Part shown: positions 14,570 through 21,773 of the stretch, piece by piece
Position numbering within the stretch: the stretch's first letter is position 1
Layout of the letters: each line of letters opens with the position of its first letter
Assembly (NCBI GenBank): GCA_964609775.1
Contig: CAZSSJ010000013.1
Coordinates: 1 to 32,561 of the forward strand
Origin: CAZNUP01 sp964609775
GTDB taxonomy: Bacteria; Patescibacteriota; Microgenomatia; JAMCZE01
Length of the DNA stretch: 32,561 bases
Direction: 5' to 3'
The notes under the pieces: model-generated
Told to the model about the DNA's origin: nothing
What the model saw: only the letters and a program-made list of their open reading frames with translations
Database searches by the model: none
Program-made: the position numbers and the translations under genes

Positions 14570-15752
14570 GAAGGAGTTCTTTGACAACTTTTGCCTCGCC
14601 CCAGGGGATTTCGCGGCCGGCGGCGTTAATAGACTTTTGGTGGCCGACGCCGGTTAGAATCACCACATCGCCTTTGGTGGCGAAGTTTAGCGCGCGGCGG
14701 ATGGCTTCACGGCGATCGGGAATGACTTTATAGTTTGCGTACCAGCTGTCTTTGAGACCCTTTTCCAGAGACTCGAGAATATTTTTCGGCTCCTCAGAAT
14801 AGGTGTCTTCAGTTGTTAGAAAAATATAATCATCGTACTTACTGGCAATAGCGGCCATGATCGGCCTTTTATCCTGATCGCGGTCACCGGTGGCGCCGAA
14901 GACATGAATGAGTTTATTTTTCTTACTTTTAAGGAGGCTTTTTGCCACCGGGAGAACTTTTTCAAAGGCCTGGGGAGTGTGGGCAAAGTCGACGATGACA
15001 GTGAAGGGCTTAGTTGTGACTACTTCCAATCGACCTTCCGGGGCTTTAAAAGTCGCAATGGCCTGTGTGATTGTTTCATCAGGTATTTCAAGTTCACGAC
15101 AAACGGTAATCGCAGCCAGAATGTTGTAGGTGTTAAATTCACCAAGAAGCATTGTGGTGTATTTAAGGGTCTTGGGGATTATATCTGCCTTAGTTTTTAT
15201 GCCATATGTTATCAGTTTTTGGTTTTTGACATATCGATTTGAGATTGGCTCCGCGCTCCTTTGGAGCAGAGATTTGAGATTGGAGAGTGAGCTATCGTCA
15301 GCGTTGGTTACTATTGTTTTATAGGAGAGAAGCCAGTTAATCTTGGTGTCGCGGTATTTTTCAAAAGTGCCGTGGTAGTCCAGATGTTCATTTTGCGCAA
15401 TGTTAGTTAATACCCCAATGTCAAACTTAATCGCTGCCACTCGGTTCTGGTCGATGCCGATTGAGGTGACTTCAATGATGGCGTGAGTGCAGCTGTTTTT
15501 GAGACATTGAGCCAGGAAACGGTGGACAGCTCCCCGACCCGGGGTTGTGGTATGAGGCGATAGGAGAGTTGAGGATATCCCAGTTTTGACACCGGCGGTT
15601 GTCAGAATGTGGTGAATTAAGCTTGAGGTGGTGGTTTTGCCGTCGGTGCCGGTGACACCAATAACAGTTAATTTCGAGGAAGGATTGCCGGAGCGAAAAT
15701 TGGCCCATCTAGCCTGCGCCAAATGCACCGCGTTCTTGAGTTTTCGCAGCAT
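14559..15752 (-). CDS. murE: MurE-like Mur ligase lacking the UDP-binding domain
   Basis: This Mur ligase is expected to add the third stem-peptide residue. From the ATG reading MLRKLKNAVHL it is 397 residues, about 100 shorter than typical MurE, and the N-terminal UDP-binding domain is absent: the ATP loop GVTGTDGKTTTSS starts at about residue 32. The MurE motif that selects the third residue (DNPR for diaminopimelate in E. coli) is replaced by EDTYSEEP, and the terminal GKGHE motif reads GVGHQ, so the added amino acid cannot be predicted. I prefer 15752 because it follows a TATAAT (15762-15767) by 9 bp and fits the ligase core; an ATG at 15779 overlapping the ftsI stop is the alternative. 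Confidence 0.85.
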   Translation of the reverse strand: MLRKLKNAVHLAQARWANFRSGNPSSKLTVIGVTGTDGKTTTSSLIHHILTTAGVKTGISSTLLSPHTTTPGRGAVHRFLAQCLKNSCTHAIIEVTSIGIDQNRVAAIKFDIGVLTNIAQNEHLDYHGTFEKYRDTKINWLLSYKTIVTNADDSSLSNLKSLLQRSAEPISNRYVKNQKLITYGIKTKADIIPKTLKYTTMLLGEFNTYNILAAITVCRELEIPDETITQAIATFKAPEGRLEVVTTKPFTVIVDFAHTPQAFEKVLPVAKSLLKSKKNKLIHVFGATGDRDQDKRPIMAAIASKYDDYIFLTTEDTYSEEPKNILESLEKGLKDSWYANYKVIPDRREAIRRALNFATKGDVVILTGVGHQKSINAAGREIPWGEAKVVKELLHAK

Positions 15753-15761
15753 AGTAGGTCT

Positions 15762-15767
15762 ATTATA
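15762..15767 (-). promoter_or_regulatory. Possible internal -10 element for murE
   Basis: A perfect TATAAT on the minus strand ends 9 bp before the preferred murE ATG. There is no good -35 at 16-18 bp, so an internal promoter is only possible. If used, the message would be nearly leaderless. Confidence 0.35.
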
Positions 15768-15778
15768 CATTCCGGCCA

Positions 15779-17566
15779 TCAATTAGGCGCTATGCCGTAA
15801 TAGTTGACGAGGTCGCGGACGATAGCGAAGAAGACGGGGCCGGCGGTGTCACTGCCCCAGGGACGGACTTCAGGTTCGACCAGTTTGACATAGACGAGGT
15901 ATTTGGGCTTGTTAGCGGGGAAGAAGCCGATGACAGAGGCGGTGGTGCCTTTCTCCTTGTAGGCGCCGCCGACGGCAATCTGAGCCGTTCCGGACTTGCA
16001 GGCGATGCGATACGGGAAAAGTTCGGGAATGCGATCGCGGGGGAAGTGCGTCGGGCTTTTCTCACAAACCTGAATGAGCATCTCCGTCACCGTTTGGGCG
16101 GCTATGGACGAGATGACTTGAGGGCCGGGTTTTTCTGCCACAGCAATTGGCCCGGTTGGGGCGTCAATCTGGGAAACTAGATGGGGCGAGACGAGGTGGC
16201 CGCCATTGGCCAGAGCCGAAAAGGCCCGAGCCATCTGAAGAGCGTTGACGGAAATTCCCTGGCCGAAGGTGAGAGTGGCCTTGTCCACCGGATAGAAATC
16301 TTGTTTGCGGCGCAGACTTCCTTCCTCCTCTTCAGGAAGATCAACGCCGGTTTTCTGGCCAAAACCGTATTTTTGAACAGAGGAGTAGAACTTGTCAAAA
16401 CCTAAAGTCTCGCCGACAAAGACCATGCCGGTGTTGTCAGAATTAACGAGAACTTCCGTCATGGTCAGATTGGGATGGTATTGATTGTTAAATGTGTGGA
16501 TGAAAAGACCACCAATTTCTCGAGGACCATTACAGCGCTGGTCGCAGCGGGTTTCTGGGGTCACTTTTCCTTCGCTAATTGCGGCGGCCATGACGAGCGG
16601 CTTTAAAATGGAGCCTGGTTCATAGAGGTTGGCAATGGCCGGATTTTTATAAAGAGCAGTTTCATAATAGGAAAAGTTGGCCGGGTCATATTTTGGAAGA
16701 TTGGCAAGAGCCAGGATTCGGCCGTCATTTGGGTCCATGACGATGGCTGTTCCCCCAGCGGCCTTCCAATCCTGGACTCCTTTTTCAAGATTGCGCTCGG
16801 CAAAAAGCTGGACGCTACGGTCGAGGGTGAGCACTAAACTGCTACCATCCTGTTTCTCCCGGCGTTCTTCAGCCCCAATGGCAATCGGTCGGCCGAAGGC
16901 ATCTTTCTCAATGCGAACTTCGCCGGGGCGGCCAGCAAGCTCCCGTTCGTAAAAACCTTCAAGGCCAAAGTAGCCTTTGGGGTTGCCGTTCTGGTCGGAG
17001 GCAACGAAACCAACGGTGTGGGCAGCCATGGAGCTTTCCGGATAGTCCCGGGTCTCCTCAGAGGCAAAATCAAGGCCGGAGAGATGCAGATCGTCAATTT
17101 TCTTCCGGATGTCCCTGTTAACAAAGTGTGCCAAATTAACCCAGACGGCACTGGGCAAATTTAGCTTGTCTTCGATTTTTTGACTTAGGGCCAGTTTGTT
17201 AGCTTCTATCCTGGCTTCATGCTCTGGCGGGCTGAGCTGCTGCGCCCCAGGAGTCGCAATTAAAGGAATTTCCCCAGCGAGAATAGTGGCGAGCTGGTCA
17301 GCGACCTCTTTTTTCGGACGATCAATTTTCGGCAGATTAGCATAGAGAAGAAAGGCCTCTTTGTTGACAACCAGTGGTTTTTGATCAGAAAAAAGGAGGT
17401 CACCGCGGGCAGCTGGGACAGAGAGTGTGAAATGGTGCTGACTGTCAGCCTGAGCCGTCAAATCCTCACCTTTGACAATTTGCCAATAGAACAGCCGGCT
17501 CAAGGTCGCGAGAAAAAACATGCCAAAGAAGATAACCAGCAAGCGGGTTTTTTTTTCAAACGTCAT
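15779..17566 (-). CDS. ftsI: FtsI/PBP2-type class B penicillin-binding protein
   Basis: This is a septal transpeptidase that cross-links new peptidoglycan outside the membrane, partner of FtsW. The protein is 595 residues. One N-terminal transmembrane segment spans about residues 8-28, a dimerisation domain follows, and the transpeptidase domain carries all three motifs: SxxK in GSILK (Ser319/Lys322), SDN at 376-378 and KSGT at 524-527. No PASTA domains are seen at the C-terminus. It follows the ftsL-like gene by 11 bp and its stop overlaps the alternative murE start. The start MTFEKK gives a short basic cytoplasmic tail before the membrane helix, as expected. Confidence 0.95.
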   Translation of the reverse strand: MTFEKKTRLLVIFFGMFFLATLSRLFYWQIVKGEDLTAQADSQHHFTLSVPAARGDLLFSDQKPLVVNKEAFLLYANLPKIDRPKKEVADQLATILAGEIPLIATPGAQQLSPPEHEARIEANKLALSQKIEDKLNLPSAVWVNLAHFVNRDIRKKIDDLHLSGLDFASEETRDYPESSMAAHTVGFVASDQNGNPKGYFGLEGFYERELAGRPGEVRIEKDAFGRPIAIGAEERREKQDGSSLVLTLDRSVQLFAERNLEKGVQDWKAAGGTAIVMDPNDGRILALANLPKYDPANFSYYETALYKNPAIANLYEPGSILKPLVMAAAISEGKVTPETRCDQRCNGPREIGGLFIHTFNNQYHPNLTMTEVLVNSDNTGMVFVGETLGFDKFYSSVQKYGFGQKTGVDLPEEEEGSLRRKQDFYPVDKATLTFGQGISVNALQMARAFSALANGGHLVSPHLVSQIDAPTGPIAVAEKPGPQVISSIAAQTVTEMLIQVCEKSPTHFPRDRIPELFPYRIACKSGTAQIAVGGAYKEKGTTASVIGFFPANKPKYLVYVKLVEPEVRPWGSDTAGPVFFAIVRDLVNYYGIAPN

Positions 17567-17577
17567 GATGACAGGTC

Positions 17578-17913
17578 CTAAAGACTGGGGGTTTGGGTTG
17601 ACAAGGCGACGTCATTCTCCTTGGGAAGAAAAGCGAACTTGGGCACTTTTTCAAAACCAAGAGCTGTCACCTTGATCTCCAGGCTGAGGAGAGATTCTTT
17701 GCTGGCAAGCTGTTCCGAAAGAACCTGGTTCTCGGCAGTAACTTTCGCTATCTTTTCATCAAGGATATGCAGCTTTTCCGAATTTCCGACCTGCTGATTA
17801 GCCACGAGAACCCGAAGGCAAGCCAGGGAAGCAGCCACAAAAAGAAGCAGGCCAATTAAAACGTTTGAGGCCCGAAGTCTGGCTTGGGATTTTTCTAAAT
17901 TTATCTTCTGCAA
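17578..17913 (-). CDS. ftsL: FtsL-like bitopic division protein
   Basis: This is a 111-residue protein in the position that FtsL occupies, between rsmH and ftsI. A basic N-terminus (about 15 residues) leads to one transmembrane helix at about 18-36 and then a coiled-coil-like region (KLHILDEKIAKVTAENQVLSEQLASKESLL). That is the topology of FtsL, which forms a complex with FtsQ and FtsB and activates FtsWI. FtsL is poorly conserved in sequence, so the name rests on topology and gene order. The start is a TTG; no ATG or GTG gives the membrane helix. An AT-rich spacer with TAATACC/TACTTAG-like short repeats separates it from rsmH. Confidence 0.7.
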   Translation of the reverse strand: MQKINLEKSQARLRASNVLIGLLLFVAASLACLRVLVANQQVGNSEKLHILDEKIAKVTAENQVLSEQLASKESLLSLEIKVTALGFEKVPKFAFLPKENDVALSTQTPSL

Positions 17914-17971
17914 AACTTCTCACTTCTGCCTTCAGTGTTTTAACGAGTACTAAGTATCTAGTTATTAGGTA

Positions 17972-18871
17972 TTAAGTTGTTTGTCCAATCTTCTCAGCGG
18001 CGCGAAGCTTTCCGCTCCGGGCCCTGGGATTAGAGTTTATTTCTTCCTGAGTTGGTGTGATTGGTTTGTTTGTGATTATAGTTAGCTTATCTGGGTTTTC
18101 CCTGAAAAATTTTTTGACGATTCGGTCTTCCAGGGAATGAAAACTGATGACGACAAGCCGACCGCCAGGCTGCAGCAAGTCGACGGCCTGCAGCAAAGAA
18201 TCTTCCAGGTTGGCCAGCTCGACATTGACAGCAAGGCGCAAAGCTTGAAAAACCCTGGTCGCGGGATGGGTCCGGTCGTTTTTGCCCCGATTTCTGACTC
18301 GGAGAATGATCTTGACGAGGTGATCAGAGGTGAGAATCTTGTTCTTTTGCCTCTCACTGACAATCTCTTTGGCGATCCTTTTGGCCCGCCTTTCTTCTCC
18401 ATAGCGGAAAAAGATGGCCGCAAGCTCATCTTGGCTGGCTGCGCTGAGCAAGTCGGCAGCGGTGACCGCTTGGTTCTCCGGGTCCATACGCATATCCAGT
18501 TTGACGCTCCGAGAGGAAGCAAAACTGAATCCCCGATCAGCGGTGTTCAGCTGATGGCTGGACACGCCAAGATCGTAAAGAACCCCAGCAACCGAGACAA
18601 ATCCATGATCGGTGGCGATGTCTTTTAAATGTGCAAAATTTCCTTGGGCAAGAGTTAATTTCCAATTTTCAATATATGATTTTTTCCTTGCTTTAGAGTA
18701 GGCAATGGCCTCAGAATCTTGGTCGATGGCTAGTGTGACGCCCCCTTTAGAAAGGATACCGGTAGTGTGACCCCCGCCTCCAAGCGTGCAATCGATATAT
18801 TTCTTTCCTTCTGTGACATTTAAATATTCAATTGCTTCTTTCAGGAGCACGGGGACGTGATATTCGTTCAT
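17972..18871 (-). CDS. rsmH: RsmH, 16S rRNA m4C1402 methyltransferase
   Basis: RsmH (MraW) methylates N4 of C1402 in 16S rRNA using S-adenosylmethionine and is the classic first or second gene of the dcw cluster. About 299 residues. The N-terminal EYHVPVLLKEAIEYL and the SAM loop DCTLGGGGHTTGIL are diagnostic, as are DLGVSSHQL and the C-terminal ISFHSLEDRIVKKFF. The ATG at 18871 begins right at the conserved HVPVL region; an in-frame upstream TTG lies inside a promoter-like palindrome and is rejected. No mraZ gene precedes it, so the usual MraZ repressor circuit is absent here. Confidence 0.96.
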   Translation of the reverse strand: MNEYHVPVLLKEAIEYLNVTEGKKYIDCTLGGGGHTTGILSKGGVTLAIDQDSEAIAYSKARKKSYIENWKLTLAQGNFAHLKDIATDHGFVSVAGVLYDLGVSSHQLNTADRGFSFASSRSVKLDMRMDPENQAVTAADLLSAASQDELAAIFFRYGEERRAKRIAKEIVSERQKNKILTSDHLVKIILRVRNRGKNDRTHPATRVFQALRLAVNVELANLEDSLLQAVDLLQPGGRLVVISFHSLEDRIVKKFFRENPDKLTIITNKPITPTQEEINSNPRARSGKLRAAEKIGQTT

Positions 18872-18884
18872 CGACCCTGATTGG

Positions 18885-18918
18885 ATACTAGTGTGAAACA
18901 ATTTTCACAAAGTGTCAA
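18885..18918 (-). promoter_or_regulatory. Promoter region with perfect palindrome before rsmH
   Basis: On the minus strand TTGACA (18913-18918) is followed by TGTGAAA-N4-TTTCACA (18892-18909, perfect 7-bp arms) and TAGTAT (18885-18890). The spacing from TTGACA to TAGTAT is 22 bp, too long for a standard promoter; at 17 bp there is only CACACT. The palindrome looks like an operator. Confidence 0.5.
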
Positions 18919-19008
18919 GAGCCAAACAGCGGAATTGAGATTTGCCCGCCCTCGGCCTAGCTCGGGCGAGGCCGGGGAGATTGGAGGATTGAACACAAAA
19001 CGGATCTC

Positions 19009-19515
19009 CTACTTTAAATCCAAAGTGCCCGTCCAGATGGGCTGGTCGCCGTCTTTGGTCGTGAAGTCAAATTCCAAGTCGACACTGGTGGTGCCCTCAT
19101 TGCGGACACATTTGCCGCCGGTCGAGCAACTGCCCATTTCCACAGTTTTAGTGTAGGTTGTCTCGCCATTAATATCAATCGGGCGGGTGCTGAAGCCGCC
19201 GTCGGTTCCCCGGTTGGTGGTCTCGTAGGAAAAAGTGTATTCGAGGCTGCTCACAAGACCTTCGGGCAGGCCAGAAACAGCGAAGGTGAGCGTGTCAAGG
19301 CTATTGGTCGAACTTTTACCTTTTTTGACGGTGACAGTCAGTTTTTGAACCCATTCGGGTTGGCTTTTGAGGTCGACTTTCTTGATGGTGGGGGTTTTTG
19401 GAGCGGTCGTCTTAGACGGTTCTTTGACGGCGGACTTTTGCCAAACAATGACTCCGGCAACGACTAATAGAAGACCAACTAGACTAACAATGATGACGGG
19501 CAGTTTCTTAGTCAT
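19009..19515 (-). CDS. Membrane-anchored or secreted protein, unknown
   Basis: The 168-residue protein has one N-terminal hydrophobic segment (about residues 5-25), a Lys/Thr/Pro-rich linker (about 30-47), and an extracytoplasmic domain of likely beta structure rich in Thr, Ser and Gly. Two cysteines lie in a short CSTGGKC loop and could form a disulfide outside the cell. I do not recognise the domain. The start overlaps the glyS stop by 8 bp, so the two are translationally coupled even though the functions are unrelated. It lies upstream of rsmH, separated by about 137 bp including the rsmH promoter region. A role at the cell surface is inferred from topology only. Confidence 0.65.
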   Translation of the reverse strand: MTKKLPVIIVSLVGLLLVVAGVIVWQKSAVKEPSKTTAPKTPTIKKVDLKSQPEWVQKLTVTVKKGKSSTNSLDTLTFAVSGLPEGLVSSLEYTFSYETTNRGTDGGFSTRPIDINGETTYTKTVEMGSCSTGGKCVRNEGTTSVDLEFDFTTKDGDQPIWTGTLDLK

Positions 19516-20869
19516 TTTTTTCCAGCTGACTTTGAAAGTATGCTAATAGGTTAGCAATATTCAAACGTTCCTGTCCAGTGGTATCTCGATCCCGAACCGT
19601 CACGGTGTCATCTTCCAGGGTTTGATAGTCAATGGTGACGCACCAAGGCGTGCCAATTTCGTCCTGAGCGTAGTAGCGTTTGCCGATGTTGCCGCGGTCG
19701 TCCCAAGTAACGGCCAAAAGGCTATGCTTCAACTCAGAGAAAATTTTCTTGGCTTTCTCTACAAGTTGCGGCTTGTTAGCCACTAAAGGAAAAACAGCTA
19801 CCTTGTAGGGTGATAGGCGTGGATCTAATTGTAGAACAACTCTCTTTTCTTCTTCTTTATAGGCGTCGATCAAGAAAAATAAAGTCGCGCGGTCGACACC
19901 ACCTGAGGTTTCAATTACCCAAGGAACAAATTCCTCACCCGAATCCGGGTCGCGATATTTCATGTCTACCCCACTGTATTTCTGGTGACGAGTTAGATCC
20001 CAGTCACCACGATGATGAATGCCTTCAAATTCTTTCCAACCAAATGGAGAATTGTACTCGACGTCAGTGGCCGCCCGAGCGTAATGAGCTCGCTCGTCAG
20101 GTTCGTGATCACGAAACCGGAGCTTTTCTTTTTGGATTCCCAAGCTAGTATACCAGCTCATTCGTTGTTCCTTCCAGTAGTCGAACCACTTTCTTCCCTC
20201 CTCATCGTCAGGCCGAATGTAGAACTGCATTTCCATTTGTTCAAATTCTCGGGAACGGAAAGTAAAGTTACCTGGTGTAATTTCGTTGCGAAACGCTTTG
20301 CCAATTTGTCCGACGCCGAAGGGAACTTTGATTCTTGTGGAGTCAAGGATATTTCTGAAGTTCACGTGGACACCCTGAGTAATTTCCCCCCGTAAAAATA
20401 CCTCAGACTGTTGACCCTCAACGACGCCTAAGTAGGATTTCACAAGAAGATTAAACTTTCTTATTGGTACCCACTCAATCGACCCTACGTCTAATTCGTG
20501 GCCGCCACTTGGACATAAAGTACCCGCTGGCACTTTTCCTCTATCATCTTGCACTAGCACACCCGGAATTTGATCGGCACGGAATCGTTTTTTGCATGTT
20601 TTGCACTCAATTAGAGGATCGGAAAACGCTTCAGTGTGCCCTGAAGCTTCCCAGACTTTTGGATTCATCATGATCGCTGCATCCATCCCGACGGCATCCT
20701 CACGATAGAGAACATTAGTCTTCCACCACTCGTTTTTAACGTGCCTTTTGAGAGCTACGCCTAGAGGACCGTAGTCCCAGGTTCCACCCAGTCCCCCATA
20801 GATTTCGCTGCCGGGATAAACAAATCCCCGGCGCTTGCAAAGACTGACAATTTTGTCCATTAAATCCAT
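19508..20869 (-). CDS. glyS: Glycyl-tRNA synthetase, homodimeric type
   Basis: This class II synthetase charges tRNA-Gly. It is the single-chain (alpha2) type, about 453 residues. GGLGGTWDYGPLG near the N-terminus, FRSREFEQMEMQFY in the catalytic core, and the C-terminal anticodon-binding region starting at KVAVFPLVANK are diagnostic. NIGKRYYAQDEIGTPWCVTID follows, as in bacterial and archaeal-type GlyRS. The ATG at 20869 (MDLMDKIVSL) starts right at the conserved N-terminus; the open frame continues upstream through the terminator and T-box and must not be translated. The leader indicates control by uncharged tRNA-Gly. Confidence 0.95.
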   Translation of the reverse strand: MDLMDKIVSLCKRRGFVYPGSEIYGGLGGTWDYGPLGVALKRHVKNEWWKTNVLYREDAVGMDAAIMMNPKVWEASGHTEAFSDPLIECKTCKKRFRADQIPGVLVQDDRGKVPAGTLCPSGGHELDVGSIEWVPIRKFNLLVKSYLGVVEGQQSEVFLRGEITQGVHVNFRNILDSTRIKVPFGVGQIGKAFRNEITPGNFTFRSREFEQMEMQFYIRPDDEEGRKWFDYWKEQRMSWYTSLGIQKEKLRFRDHEPDERAHYARAATDVEYNSPFGWKEFEGIHHRGDWDLTRHQKYSGVDMKYRDPDSGEEFVPWVIETSGGVDRATLFFLIDAYKEEEKRVVLQLDPRLSPYKVAVFPLVANKPQLVEKAKKIFSELKHSLLAVTWDDRGNIGKRYYAQDEIGTPWCVTIDYQTLEDDTVTVRDRDTTGQERLNIANLLAYFQSQLEKND

Positions 20870-20879
20870 GTCTTTATTT

Positions 20880-21045
20880 TGCCATAAAAAAACCCGTCCT
20901 ACTAGTAAAGGGACGAGTTCAACTTGCTCGCTTGCGCTGAGCTTGTCGAAGCGTGGTTCCACCCTTTTTGCTTCTTAATTTCCGCCGGTTAGCGGATTTG
21001 GCTCGCGCATGCCTTTGCGGTCAAGGCCAATATTCAACTTGGGAG
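20880..21045 (-). promoter_or_regulatory. Short glycine T-box-like leader of glyS
   Basis: The minus-strand leader contains AGGGTGGAACCACG (20952-20965), a 14-base T-box match with one deviation from AGGGTGGNACCGCG. The variable base is A, which pairs with the U discriminator of tRNA-Gly. It is closed by GAAGC (20970-20974) and GCTTC (20948-20952), a textbook antiterminator helix. A small hairpin TCCGC/GCGGA precedes it, as Stem III would. Stem I is very short: TTGGC (21026-21030) pairs with GCCAA (20998-21002), and a GGC lies there as a possible specifier. Stem II is absent, as in known glycine T-boxes. The intrinsic terminator follows. Confidence 0.7.
20886..20917 (-). terminator. Intrinsic terminator in the glyS leader
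   Basis: CTCGTCC (20911-20917) pairs with GGACGGG (20893-20899), seven pairs with one wobble, followed by seven T residues (20886-20892). It ends 17 bp before the glyS ATG. It does not directly include the T-box bases, so switching would have to act through intervening hairpins. Confidence 0.8.
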
Positions 21046-21074
21046 AGTATAACACCCGCGTCAAATCTCTTCAA
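21046..21074 (-). promoter_or_regulatory. glyS promoter
   Basis: TTGAAG (21069-21074), a 17-bp spacer and TATACT (21046-21051) on the minus strand. Transcription should begin near 21039, giving a leader of about 170 nt before glyS. Confidence 0.7.
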
Positions 21075-21257
21075 GGAACTTTTTGCTTTTGAATTGAATC
21101 GTTGCTCCCCCTAATCAACGCGTTCAAAGCCGAACCTCTTATACTCCAAGTCAACGATTGGGAGATAAAAGCTATGAGGGAAATTCTCGGGCAATCAAAA
21201 CCAGCATACCAAGTAGCAATCGGTTAAGGCTAAACTTTTCTATATTCTAGACTTTTG
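21075..21257. other. Intergenic stretch, possible 17-codon ORF
   Basis: No recognised gene. An inverted pair CGTTG/CAACG lies near 21100-21120. On the plus strand a TATACT (21140-21145), a GGGAG and an ATG at 21174 begin a 17-codon ORF (MREILGQSKPAYQVAIG) ending at 21227. It could be a tiny gene or leader peptide for the next gene, but support is weak. The first copy of a 20-bp direct repeat is at 21237. Confidence 0.25.
21237..21256. repeat. 20-bp direct repeat, copy 1
   Basis: TTTCTATATTCTAGACTTTT is identical to 23042-23061. An AAACTT precedes both copies with a few bases of difference. Together they flank the 21258-21773 gene, the aminotransferase and its attenuator. Confidence 0.8.
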
Positions 21258-21773
21258 ATGAATATGCAACCAAACACACAAAACAACAACGAAACGAGGA
21301 ATAACACAGAACCCCGCCCCGAATGGAATTCACCTGCTATAAAAAACAACCCTTTTGACCAGAACAAAGGAAAAATTCAGGAAATACTTAAAGCCCGCCC
21401 TGAAATTGAGGAAAAGCGTAAAGCTAATCAATCAAAAGCAATTACTCTTATGAACCAAGCGGCACATAAATACGATGCCTACTATGAATACGCAGAAAAA
21501 ACGGGTTTTACCGAAGCCTGGATTGATTATGTTACAGAAGCGAATGTATCAGACCCTGAAATTCAAATGGGTTTAGGGCTAGAATTACTCAAACAGCATA
21601 TTATTACAATCGGTATCGGTGGCTATTATGAAGCCAAGAACGGCTGGGTTCCAGATAATATCTTATGCAGAGAGCGTGCGGCGTTAATAAAGTTTCTATT
21701 AAGCGATTGCGAACTGCCGTCTTACCCACCCAGACAATACAAAACCTCACTTAGAAGAAGGCGGAGAGGATAA
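21258..21773 (+). CDS. Unknown 171-residue protein, Asn-rich N-terminus
   Basis: I do not recognise this family. The N-terminal 35 residues are Asn, Thr and Pro-rich and probably disordered. Residues about 45-110 are charged and helical, with no membrane segment. The C-terminus ends in an arginine run (TSLRRRRRG), a possible nucleic-acid contact. A TATATT lies 11 bp upstream of the ATG, so the message may be nearly leaderless; ATG 21264 is an alternative start. Its 3' end overlaps the convergent aminotransferase gene by 27 bp, in antisense. Codon use is AT-rich compared with the dcw block, and it lies just inside a 20-bp direct repeat, so it may have been acquired together with its neighbour. 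Confidence 0.55.
   Translation: MNMQPNTQNNNETRNNTEPRPEWNSPAIKNNPFDQNKGKIQEILKARPEIEEKRKANQSKAITLMNQAAHKYDAYYEYAEKTGFTEAWIDYVTEANVSDPEIQMGLGLELLKQHIITIGIGGYYEAKNGWVPDNILCRERAALIKFLLSDCELPSYPPRQYKTSLRRRRRG

Noticed and set aside
20870..20962. N-terminal extension of glyS
   Set aside because: The extension runs through the terminator and T-box; the conserved protein begins at 20869.
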